DNA of 13,942 bases from an uncultured Collinsella sp. (GTDB taxonomy: Bacteria; Actinomycetota; Coriobacteriia; Coriobacteriales; Coriobacteriaceae), in contig CABRZC010000053.1 in the NCBI GenBank assembly GCA_902475375.1, positions 1 through 13,942 on the forward strand, given 5' to 3'. The position numbers and the translations under genes were made by a program. Position 1 is the first letter of the stretch, and the number at the start of each line of letters is the position of its first letter. Positions 7,377-12,970 of this stretch are shown piece after piece. The notes below the pieces were generated by a model that searched no databases, was not told where the DNA came from, and worked only from the letters and a program-made list of their open reading frames with translations.

Positions 7377-9634
7377 GCGTCCTTGCCAGATGCTTTGACA
7401 GAACCTGCCTTAGCCTTGGGAGCAGCCTTTTTGGTGGCTGCCTTCTTGGCCGTGGTTGACTTGGACGAAGCCTTGGCAGCGGGCTTAGCTTTCTTGGTCG
7501 TCGTAGCCTTCGCCTTAGCCGGAGCCTTCTTGGCTGCCGCGGGCTTGGGCTTTACCGAGGACGTGCGCTTGCGCGTCGCCTTCTTGGGTTCCTCAACCGC
7601 CGGCGGCTTGTAGCTGCTGGGACCGCGGCGCTTAAGCACCACGCCAGCCAGGCCGGGCACCTTAATCTCGATGGAGTCCATCTGCCCGTTCCAGGGATAG
7701 GGCTCGCTCGAGCAGGTGTAGGGCTCCTCACCGGCGTATCCGCTGCCACCGAACTCGGGACGGTCGGAATCAAAGATGACCTCCCAGTCACCCTCGCGCG
7801 GCACGCCCACACGGAAGCTTTCGTAGCTCGCCGGGTCAAAGTTGATCAGGATCACCAGGTCGTCATCGATGTCCTCGCCCTGGCGCACAAAGCTCACGAT
7901 GGACTGCTTGGAGTTATCCGCGTCGATCCAGGTAAAGCCGTCGTCGGTGTAGCCGCGCTCGTACAGGGCAGGCTCGGCGGTGTACAGGTGGTTGAGCGCC
8001 TTGATAAACGCCTGATGATGCTTGTGAGTCTCGTACTCCTCGGTCAGGAACCACTGAATGGACTCGTAGTAGCGCCACTCTATAAACTGGCCGATCTCGT
8101 TGCCCATAAAGTTGAGCTTGGCACCGGGGTGCGTCATCTGGTAGAAGGCCAGCGTGCGCAGGCCGGCAAACTGGCGCCACCAGTCGCCCGGCATGCGGCC
8201 GATGAGCGAACACTTACCGTGCACGACCTCGTCGTGGCTCAGCGGGCAAATAAAGTTCTCGGTAAAGGCGTACATGATGGAGAACGTGAGCAGGCCGTGG
8301 TTGCCGGGGCGCCACGGAAAATCGGTCTGCATGTAGTGCAGGGTGTCGTTCATCCAGCCCATGTCCCACTTGTAGTGGAAGCCCAGGCCGCCGTCCTGCG
8401 GCGGGTAGGTCACGAGCGGCCACGCGGTGGACTCCTCGGCCATCATCATTACGTCGGGGTAGTGCGCCTCTACAGCACAGTTGACCTGGCGGATAAACGC
8501 GCTGGCGTCCAGGTCCTCCTCGGTACCGTACTTATTGAACTTCTTTTGGCCCGGATCGTCGATGCCAAAGTTGAGGTACAGCATGCTGGACACGCCGTCC
8601 ATGCGAATGCCGTCCACGTGGAAGTTCTCGAGCCAGTACAGCACGTTGGAGACCAGGAAAGAGCGGACCTCGCCGCGGGCGAAGTCAAACTTGTGCGTGC
8701 CCCAGTTGGGGTGAATCTCGTGCTCAAACAGCATGTGGCCGTTAAAGGTGGCAAGGCCGTGGGAGTCGGCGCAAAAACCGCCGGGTACCCAGTCCATGAT
8801 CACGCCGATGCCCGCCTCGTGGCATGCATCGATAAAGTGCATGAGCTGCTGCGGGTTGCCGTAACGCGACGTCGCGGCGTAGTAGCCGGTCGTCTGGTAG
8901 CCCCAAGAGCCATCGAAGGGATGCTCCATAAGCGGCATGACCTCGATATGCGTATAGCCCATGTCGCGCACGTAGTCCACGAGCTCAACCGACAGATCGT
9001 CGTAGGTGTAAAACTCGCCGCGCTGCGCGGGGAAGGGATCCATGGGGCCGGGGTAGTTGCCGTACTCGTCGGGTTCGCCCTGCGGTGCGTCGCCGTGGCG
9101 CTTCCACGATCCAATATGCACCTCGTAGATGTTAAGGGGCTGCGACATGTGGTTATGGCTGGCGCGGCGCTTGAGCCATGCGGCGTCGTTCCACTTGTAG
9201 CCATCGAGGGTCCACAGCACGCTCGCGGTACCCGGAGGGCACTCGGCCTTAAAGGCGTACGGATCGGCCTTGTAGAGCTTTTCGCCCTCGTTGGTCTCGA
9301 TGAGATACTTATAGAGCTGGCCCTGCTCGGCGTCAGGAATAAAGCCTTCCCATATAGCGTTCGTATGCACGGGCACCAGCGGGTTGGCTTGTTCATCCCA
9401 GTCGTTAAATTCGCCAATGACATGGACGCTCTTTACATCGGGCGCCCAAACGCAAAAACGCCAGCCGCGCGTACGGTTCTGCGTGTCGGGGTGCGCGCCC
9501 ATCTTTTCCCAGCTGCGCTCCCACGTGCCAATGCCAAACAGATAGACATCGTCTTTGGTGAGCTCCGGCGCGTGCGGGGCGGCTTTACGGGTAGTAGGCT
9601 TTTTAGTTGCTGGCTTTAGCTTTGTATCGCTCAC
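7373..9634 (-). CDS. glgB: 1,4-alpha-glucan branching enzyme (GH13) with a Lys/Ala-rich C-terminal tail
   Basis: Cuts alpha-1,4 glucan and re-attaches the piece as an alpha-1,6 branch. An N-terminal CBM48-like domain (WRFCVWAPDVKSVHVIGEFNDW) precedes the GH13 barrel. Region I is DWVPGGF (281-287), region II GIRMDGVSSM with nucleophile Asp346, region III MAEEST with the acid Glu at 400-401, and region IV LSHDEVVHG with Asp468. Region I normally reads DWVPGHF or DWVPAHF; here the His is Gly286. After about residue 668 comes an 85-residue tail of AKK, TKK and KPA units plus KKATRKRTSS, like the GlgA tail. First gene of the operon. The start is uncertain: GTG at 9634 is preferred because GGGATC lies 6 bases upstream; the ATG pair at 9649/9646 lacks a Shine-Dalgarno, and the frame stays open to an ATG at 9769. 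Confidence 0.96.
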   Translation of the reverse strand: MSDTKLKPATKKPTTRKAAPHAPELTKDDVYLFGIGTWERSWEKMGAHPDTQNRTRGWRFCVWAPDVKSVHVIGEFNDWDEQANPLVPVHTNAIWEGFIPDAEQGQLYKYLIETNEGEKLYKADPYAFKAECPPGTASVLWTLDGYKWNDAAWLKRRASHNHMSQPLNIYEVHIGSWKRHGDAPQGEPDEYGNYPGPMDPFPAQRGEFYTYDDLSVELVDYVRDMGYTHIEVMPLMEHPFDGSWGYQTTGYYAATSRYGNPQQLMHFIDACHEAGIGVIMDWVPGGFCADSHGLATFNGHMLFEHEIHPNWGTHKFDFARGEVRSFLVSNVLYWLENFHVDGIRMDGVSSMLYLNFGIDDPGQKKFNKYGTEEDLDASAFIRQVNCAVEAHYPDVMMMAEESTAWPLVTYPPQDGGLGFHYKWDMGWMNDTLHYMQTDFPWRPGNHGLLTFSIMYAFTENFICPLSHDEVVHGKCSLIGRMPGDWWRQFAGLRTLAFYQMTHPGAKLNFMGNEIGQFIEWRYYESIQWFLTEEYETHKHHQAFIKALNHLYTAEPALYERGYTDDGFTWIDADNSKQSIVSFVRQGEDIDDDLVILINFDPASYESFRVGVPREGDWEVIFDSDRPEFGGSGYAGEEPYTCSSEPYPWNGQMDSIEIKVPGLAGVVLKRRGPSSYKPPAVEEPKKATRKRTSSVKPKPAAAKKAPAKAKATTTKKAKPAAKASSKSTTAKKAATKKAAPKAKAGSVKASGKDA
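7376..7627 (-). repeat. Low-complexity coding repeat: histone-H1-like tail of GlgB
   Basis: The 3' end of glgB encodes about 85 residues of Lys, Ala, Thr and Pro, with TRKR at 7565-7576. The DNA word CGCTTGCGCGT (7566-7576) is identical to two copies in the glgA tail. Compared with the GlgA tail it is shorter, more strictly basic, and lacks the Glu-rich blocks. Both tails begin right after the catalytic fold, which suggests the same kind of module was added to each enzyme. Confidence 0.75.
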
Positions 9635-9734
9635 GTTTGATCCCATCATGACGCGGCAGCGTGTTGCCTTGGTGACTAGATGCGAAAGGTCCAAGGCTGC
9701 ACGAATCGAAGGGACGGCGATAGTTCTATGATTC

Positions 9735-9760
9735 GTTCCACCTCGCGTGCTCGGTGGAAC
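9735..9760 (-). promoter_or_regulatory. Hairpin at the 5' end of the predicted glgB leader RNA
   Basis: A perfect 8-bp stem GTTCCACC/GGTGGAAC with a 10-base loop would form about 10 bases after the predicted glgB transcription start. Two further inverted repeats follow in the leader: ACGAATC/GATTCGT (9701-9707, 9730-9736, which competes with the first for two bases) and CCTTGG/CCAAGG (9667-9672, 9691-9696). The leader is therefore well structured over about 100 bases. No known riboswitch class is recognised. Confidence 0.45.
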
Positions 9761-9774
9761 TTTCGGCAAAAACT

Positions 9775-9804
9775 ACGATAACACCTGTACGTTAGTTTTA
9801 TGAA
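9775..9804 (-). promoter_or_regulatory. Candidate glgB operon promoter
   Basis: On the minus strand, TTCATA (9804-9799), an 18-base spacer and TATCGT (9780-9775) preceded by TGT give an extended -10 promoter. Transcription would start near 9768 and leave a leader of about 130 bases. The -10 matches consensus at 4 of 6 positions plus the TG; the -35 is weak. It is the best minus-strand candidate in this intergenic region, but is only a visual match. Confidence 0.35.
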
Positions 9805-9870
9805 CGAAAGTGGATTTGCGGTGGCGTTTAATCGGTAAGCGCCATGTTTATACCACTGGCAGAATTGCGA

Positions 9871-9913
9871 TGGTAAAACTCTTGACAGCTTTACCAATTA
9901 GAGTTTCTAGATT
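9871..9913 (+). promoter_or_regulatory. Candidate promoter for the HAD gene, with the -35 inside an inverted repeat
   Basis: A perfect TTGACA (9882-9887) lies inside the inverted repeat TGGTAAA (9871-9877) / TTTACCA (9890-9896). The -10 is unclear: TCTAGA at 18-base spacing, or TAGATT at 20. The symmetric repeat around the -35 is where a dimeric repressor would block RNA polymerase. Because glgB is transcribed divergently from the same region, one regulator could serve both units, but no regulator gene is in the window. Confidence 0.4.
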
Positions 9914-9931
9914 GTTAGGTTTACGTTTGAT

Positions 9932-9941
9932 AAAACGTTTT
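9932..9941. promoter_or_regulatory. AAAACGTTTT palindrome upstream of the HAD gene
   Basis: A 10-bp perfect palindrome centred on CG lies between the predicted transcription start and the start codon of the HAD gene. AT-rich arms around a central CG are typical of LacI/CcpA-type operators, but the flanks do not match the cre consensus spacing, so the assignment is tentative. Confidence 0.25.
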
Positions 9942-9980
9942 TAGCAGGTTGTTTATCATTTGACATTGAAAGGCTCGTTT

Positions 9981-10670
9981 ATGGACCGCATCGCTGCCCC
10001 AAGTGTTGCTTTTATTTTCGATTGCGACGGCACGCTGGTTAATAGCACCCCCTTTTGGGCCTATGCCCAGCCCGAGTTATTGCACCGCCACGGGGTTGAC
10101 GTGACGGTCGATGATTTTGCCCAGTTTGAGCATTTGTCGCTCGAAGACGAGTGCCAGGCCTACCACGACACCTGGGGCATTGGCACAAATGGCGAGGAGC
10201 TGTATCGCGAGCTGAGCGACATCCTAATCGATGGCTACTCCAAGGTGCCGCCCCGTGAGGGTCTGCTGTCGTTTTTGGAGCAGGCGAAGGCTGCCGGCAT
10301 TGCCATGTGCGTTGCCACGTCCACGCCGGCCGAGCTGGTTACGTCTGCGCTTGCGGGCGCCGGGCTCGATGCCTACATGGAGCTTGTAACCACCACGGGG
10401 GAGGCGGGGCGCTCCAAGCAGTTCCCCGATGTGTACGAGCTGGCGCTGCGCCGCCTAGAGGAGCGTCATGGGCACAAGTTTGAGCGTGCATGGGTGTTTG
10501 AGGACGCCGTCTTTGGCCTTAAGAGCTCTGGCACCGCCGGCTTTAAGCGCGTGGGCATCTATGACCCGCTCGGCCGTATGGAGCGCGACGAGGTTCGCGA
10601 CAACTGCGATATCTTTATCGATAGCTATGAGGACCTGGATCTGGCCCGCGTGCTTTCGTTTAAAGGATAG
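9981..10670 (+). CDS. HAD-superfamily hydrolase, beta-phosphoglucomutase/phosphatase-like
   Basis: A cytoplasmic HAD enzyme of 229 residues. Motif I is FDCDGTLVNS near residue 14, with nucleophile Asp and the DxD general acid/base. A helical cap domain follows at about residues 25-85. Motif II is the Thr/Ser of CVATSTPAE, motif III the Lys in GRSKQFPDVYELA, and motif IV FEDAVFGLKSS, so all catalytic motifs are intact. The layout is that of the beta-phosphoglucomutase/phosphoglycolate phosphatase group, but the substrate cannot be told from sequence. A link to sugar phosphates is suggested only by the divergent glycogen operon; GlgP yields the alpha anomer, so a true beta-phosphoglucomutase role would not connect directly. 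ATG at 9981 is chosen for AAAGG 7 bases upstream; a TTG at 9960 is possible. thiN follows after 9 bases. Confidence 0.86.
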   Translation: MDRIAAPSVAFIFDCDGTLVNSTPFWAYAQPELLHRHGVDVTVDDFAQFEHLSLEDECQAYHDTWGIGTNGEELYRELSDILIDGYSKVPPREGLLSFLEQAKAAGIAMCVATSTPAELVTSALAGAGLDAYMELVTTTGEAGRSKQFPDVYELALRRLEERHGHKFERAWVFEDAVFGLKSSGTAGFKRVGIYDPLGRMERDEVRDNCDIFIDSYEDLDLARVLSFKG

Positions 10671-10679
10671 GCGAGGGCT

Positions 10680-11321
10680 GTGGCTTGCAGGGTATTAGTG
10701 GTCTGCGGCTCGCCCGTGGTGGCGAGCGCGGATTTGCTGCGTCAGCTGGCGGGGGAGTGCGACCACGTTGTCGCCGTTGACCGCGGGCTCGATGTGCTGC
10801 TGGGCGCAGGGCTGGGCTGCGATGTATATGTGGGAGATGCCGACACGGTGAGTGACGCGGGTCGCGCGTTGGTCAATGCCGCTACCGACTTTGAAGTTGA
10901 GCGCCATGACCCGTACAAGGACTATACCGATCTGGCGTTGGCGCTCGATTCCGTCCGCCGTCGCTGGCCGGGTGCCGAAGTGGTTGCGACCTGCGCCACC
11001 GGCGGCCGTCCGGATATGTCCCTGACTGTGTTAGGGCTACTGGCAGGCTATGCGGACGCCCCCGTCTGGATCGAAGAAGACGAAGTGACGGCCAGAATTC
11101 TGCACCAGGACGAGACCTGGACCATCGAAAACGCCGAGGGCAAAACCTTCTCCATCATCGCCATAGCATCTGGGACAGTAGTAAGCGAACACGGCTTAGA
11201 GTGGGAGCTGGACCACAGTCCCCTGGGCCCGTTAGCCGACACGGGCATCTCAAATGTCGTCAGGGAAACGGCCAAGATCCAAGTCCACCAAGGCGTCGCA
11301 ATCGGCTATTTGCTGCATTAG
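10680..11321 (+). CDS. thiN: Thiamine diphosphokinase (thiamine pyrophosphokinase)
   Basis: Transfers pyrophosphate from ATP to thiamine to give thiamine diphosphate, the cofactor of transketolase and 2-oxoacid enzymes. The family signatures are present in order: VAVDRGLDVLLGAGL, a GDADTVS version of the substrate/Mg-binding GDFDS motif, HDPYKDYTDLALAL (usual KDxTDxxLAL), CATGGRPDMSLTVLGLL (usual TGGRxDH), and a C-terminal beta domain ending GISNVVRETAKIQVHQGVAIGYLLH. The aromatic of GDFDS is Ala, and the His of TGGRxDH is Met, mild departures for the family. 213 residues, typical length. The start is uncertain: GTG at 10680 has GAGG only 3 bases upstream, whereas an in-frame GTG at 10698 has CAGGG 5 bases upstream. 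Probably co-transcribed with the HAD gene. Confidence 0.87.
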   Translation: MACRVLVVCGSPVVASADLLRQLAGECDHVVAVDRGLDVLLGAGLGCDVYVGDADTVSDAGRALVNAATDFEVERHDPYKDYTDLALALDSVRRRWPGAEVVATCATGGRPDMSLTVLGLLAGYADAPVWIEEDEVTARILHQDETWTIENAEGKTFSIIAIASGTVVSEHGLEWELDHSPLGPLADTGISNVVRETAKIQVHQGVAIGYLLH

Positions 11322-11330
11322 GGTTTTATC

Positions 11331-11383
11331 GGGACGGTGGATAAAAATAATCGCTCGAAGAGTGATTATTTTTGCCCCGTCCC
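11331..11383. repeat. 53-base near-complete hairpin between thiN and tRNA-Ala
   Basis: Outer arms GGGACGG (11331-11337) and CCGTCCC (11377-11383) enclose inner arms AAAAATAATC (11343-11352) and GATTATTTTT (11364-11373). The tip CTC-GAA-GAG also pairs. Only a few bases between outer and inner arms are unpaired. The hairpin begins 10 bases after the thiN stop. It lacks a T-run after the outer stem, so it is not a textbook terminator; it looks more like a mobile palindromic (REP/MITE-like) unit that may also end thiN transcription. The structure is seen; the class is inferred. Confidence 0.55.
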
Positions 11384-11424
11384 AGGAAAACCCGTAAAGT
11401 GGATAATCAATCCAAAATTCCCTC

Positions 11425-11453
11425 TTGCATCCCCGCAAACATTCCCCTATAGT
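11425..11453 (+). promoter_or_regulatory. tRNA-Ala promoter
   Basis: TTGCAT (11425-11430), a 17-base spacer and TATAGT (11448-11453) make a good sigma-70-type promoter. Transcription would start near 11460, a few bases before the mature tRNA, leaving only a short 5' leader for RNase P. Confidence 0.7.
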
Positions 11454-11466
11454 ATCCTCTCGTCAC

Positions 11467-11542
11467 GGGGGCGTAGCTCAGCTGGGAGAGCGCTTGACTG
11501 GCAGTCAAGAGGTCAGGGGTTCGATCCCCCTCGTCTCCACCA
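11467..11542 (+). tRNA. tRNA-Ala (anticodon GGC)
   Basis: 76 bases with the complete cloverleaf. The acceptor stem GGGGGCG pairs with CGTCTCC and contains the G3-U70 pair that identifies alanine tRNAs. The D arm is GCTC/GAGC. The anticodon stem CTTGA/TCAAG has loop CTGGCAG giving anticodon GGC, which reads GCC and GCU codons. The T arm is AGGGG-TTCGATC-CCCCT, discriminator A, and the CCA end is encoded. It is a single gene with its own promoter and terminator. Confidence 0.98.
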
Positions 11543-11552
11543 TCGTGAATGC

Positions 11553-11582
11553 AAAGCCTCCGGGAATCCGGAGGCTTTTTTT
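11553..11582 (+). terminator. Intrinsic terminator of the tRNA-Ala gene
   Basis: An 8-bp stem GCCTCCGG/CCGGAGGC with a GAAT loop, extended by AAA/TTT, is followed by seven T residues (11576-11582). It begins 11 bases after the CCA end. A textbook Rho-independent terminator. Confidence 0.93.
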
Positions 11583-11862
11583 CATATGCAGCCACCGCGC
11601 AAACCAAAGTGACTCCACACCAGCACTCACACCCAAAAAAGTTGCGCAATTTATTTCCTACTTCTGTACATAGTTTGTTAACTCAACATAATTCCTTTTT
11701 GCATTTCTCACGGTCAGCGTTGCAGCTCGGGCGGTGTGCGCCAACAGTTACACCCGCATAAACCTGCGTCAATGTGAACAAGTTTGCAAAATAACCCCCT
11801 TAAGCACTGCAAGTGAACGATATGTTGCCGTGCTCGGCCTAAATCGGTTTCTAGCTGCCTTG

Positions 11863-11871
11863 TGCTAGGAT
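11863..11871 (+). promoter_or_regulatory. Candidate extended -10 promoter for the loaP leader
   Basis: TGTGC followed by TAGGAT forms an extended -10 (TGC-TAGGAT). No good -35 is seen 16-18 bases upstream. If used, the leader RNA would be about 460 bases. A second candidate, TTGACT at 12019-12024 with TCGATT at 12042-12047 (17-base spacer), has a good -35 but poor -10 and would start just ahead of the large hairpin. I cannot choose between them. Confidence 0.25.
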
Positions 11872-12078
11872 GGCTATTGTTACATGGGTTCAACTGCGCT
11901 CTCGGCTTAACCGGTCGCGAAGCGCAGGGCAGATCAGCATCCGGCCGTAACGGCGGTGCCAGAAAAACCACGAGCTCCAATAGCGTCGTCTTGCGTATCG
12001 CATCGAAAGCATTTATTCTTGACTTTGTGCAAGCTGTATTTTCGATTCGACATTTCATGACAAATCGCAGCAGTCTTA

Positions 12079-12138
12079 CAGCTGTTTGCGTGCGGTCCAG
12101 TTTTGTACCCGCTTGACTGGGCCGCACGCAGTCAGCTG
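12079..12138 (+). promoter_or_regulatory. 60-base leader hairpin upstream of the loaP-like gene
   Basis: The main stem is 14 bp (12088-12101 with 12116-12129, one G-U pair, 14-base loop). It extends by two more pairs, one mismatch and a CAGCTG/CAGCTG stem (12079-12084 with 12133-12138). It is the strongest inverted repeat in the region. Its 3' arm overlaps a competing stem GGCCGC/GCGGTC (12120-12125, 12144-12149) that is followed by ATTTTTG and looks like a weak terminator. Confidence 0.6.
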
Positions 12139-12184
12139 GGGACGCGGTCATTTTTGCGATACACGTCCGCGTCTCTAGCAGCTG
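12139..12184 (+). promoter_or_regulatory. Second leader hairpin with alternative CAGCTG pairing
   Basis: A 9-bp stem with one G-U pair joins 12139-12147 to 12167-12175 across a 19-base loop. A third CAGCTG copy (12179-12184) could pair with the middle copy (12133-12138) and lengthen this hairpin by 6 bp past a 3-base bulge, but only if the first hairpin gives up its outer stem. Confidence 0.45.
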
Positions 12185-12241
12185 CGCTTATTCATACCAT
12201 TCACGGTGGGGCAGAGCCACGTGCTTGTCTAACTGGGCTCA

Positions 12242-12300
12242 GGGTTTGAATATGGAGCGCCTTCGCGCACAAGCGCCCTGGCGAAGCCATACACAAACCC
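12242..12300 (+). promoter_or_regulatory. Third leader hairpin, just ahead of the loaP-like gene
   Basis: A 59-base structure: outer stem GGGTTTG/CAAACCC (12242-12248, 12294-12300), middle stem TATGG/CCATA (12251-12255, 12287-12291) and inner stem CTTCGC/GCGAAG (12261-12266, 12281-12286) with a 14-base loop. It ends about 23 bases upstream of the GGGGG Shine-Dalgarno. It could be an RNA recognition element or a translation control site; its identity is unknown. Confidence 0.5.
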
Positions 12301-12337
12301 CGTGAGCCACACGTAAGACAGCAAGGGGGTGGTGCTC

Positions 12338-12883
12338 GTGTGGTATGTGATTCAGGTTATTAACGGTCGCGAAGATGTAGTACGCGAGCGCATTGAGCAC
12401 GTGGTGCCGGCTGGCGCCATGCAGGAGCTCTTTTATCCCCAATTTCAAACCGAGATTAAAGTACACGGCGAATGGGTCGATACGACCAAGCCGCTCTTTC
12501 CCGGATATCTTATCTGCGATACGACAGATCCCCGCACCGTGCAACAGTATCTGCTGCGCATGGACGACTTTGCCCGGGTGTTATCTCAGGATGGTCGGTT
12601 TGTGCCGCTGGCAAAAGAAGAGGTCCAGCTTATTGGCGGCTTTACGCATAGGGGAGACCGCGTAGTGCCCATGAGCGAGGCGCTAAAAGATGGCGACCAG
12701 GTCGTAGTGACGGCAGGTCCGCTGCTGGGCCACGAAGGCCTTATCAAAACCATTAACAGACGCAAGAGCACTGCTTATTTGGAGCTCGATCTGTGCGGCC
12801 GACGCGTAACTACGCGCGTTGGCCTTGCCGTGCTTTCGGCCGAGCAGCGCGCAATGCGAAACCTTAAAAAGGTGATTGCCTAG
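12338..12883 (+). CDS. loaP: NusG-family specialised antiterminator (LoaP/RfaH/UpxY type)
   Basis: A NusG paralogue expected to bind RNA polymerase and carry it through terminators in one target operon. The NGN domain spans residues 1 to about 100: it opens MWYVIQVINGRED and contains PLFPGYLI at 52-59, a hallmark of the fold. A KOW domain follows at about 118-166 (DGDQVVVTAGPLLGHEG then IKTINRRKSTAYLEL). The GPLxGxEG and INRRK pattern resembles LoaP of Firmicutes and Actinobacteria more than E. coli RfaH. Housekeeping NusG normally sits next to secE and rplK, which are absent here. 181 residues. GTG at 12338 is chosen over GTGs at 12329 and 12332 because the GGGGG site is then 8 bases away and the protein begins MWY as in the family. 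It lies 87 bases before a polysaccharide gene, the usual context. LoaP subtype is an inference. Confidence 0.87.
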   Translation: MWYVIQVINGREDVVRERIEHVVPAGAMQELFYPQFQTEIKVHGEWVDTTKPLFPGYLICDTTDPRTVQQYLLRMDDFARVLSQDGRFVPLAKEEVQLIGGFTHRGDRVVPMSEALKDGDQVVVTAGPLLGHEGLIKTINRRKSTAYLELDLCGRRVTTRVGLAVLSAEQRAMRNLKKVIA

Positions 12884-12915
12884 CTGCAGGGGACTTTTTA
12901 ACGGAACAGGGAGGA

Positions 12916-12931
12916 TCCCCGGGGGCGGGGA
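12916..12931 (+). other. Small GC-rich hairpin between loaP and the dehydratase gene
   Basis: TCCCC (12916-12920) pairs with GGGGA (12927-12931) around GGGGGC, with alternatives because of the G-rich flanks. It lies in the 87-base gap in front of the first polysaccharide gene, where a LoaP-type protein could recognise an RNA hairpin. I cannot match it to a known dfn or ops element. Confidence 0.25.
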
Positions 12932-12970
12932 CGTAGACAACGGTATTAATAGGGGAGAGAAGAGCAAATT

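Larger units (their letters stand above)
11583..12337 (+). other. Long non-coding region and structured leader of the loaP-like gene
   Basis: About 750 bases with no convincing gene. The first part (11583-11800) includes an AT-rich stretch at 11640-11700 and no clear element. Open frames here (84 codons at 11862-12116 on the plus strand, 145 at 11714-12151 on the minus strand) lack family resemblance, good ribosome sites or neighbour-like codon use. From 12079 to 12300 the sequence is dominated by strong inverted repeats listed separately. A long structured leader fits the antiterminator gene that follows, since specialised NusG proteins usually act on leader RNA or paused polymerase. Confidence 0.6.

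Noticed and set aside
9676..9897. A 73-codon minus-strand frame upstream of glgB.
   Set aside because: It covers the promoter and operator region, overlaps the start of glgB in another frame and has no family features.
11953..11962. GGCGGTGCC-like sequence resembling the RfaH ops core GGCGGTAG.
   Set aside because: The match is only partial, lacks the rest of the ops consensus, and such words are frequent in GC-rich DNA.
11862..12116. An 84-codon plus-strand frame and a 145-codon minus-strand frame (11714-12151) in the non-coding region.
   Set aside because: No recognisable domain, no clear Shine-Dalgarno, and they run into the strong inverted repeats, which better explain the sequence.
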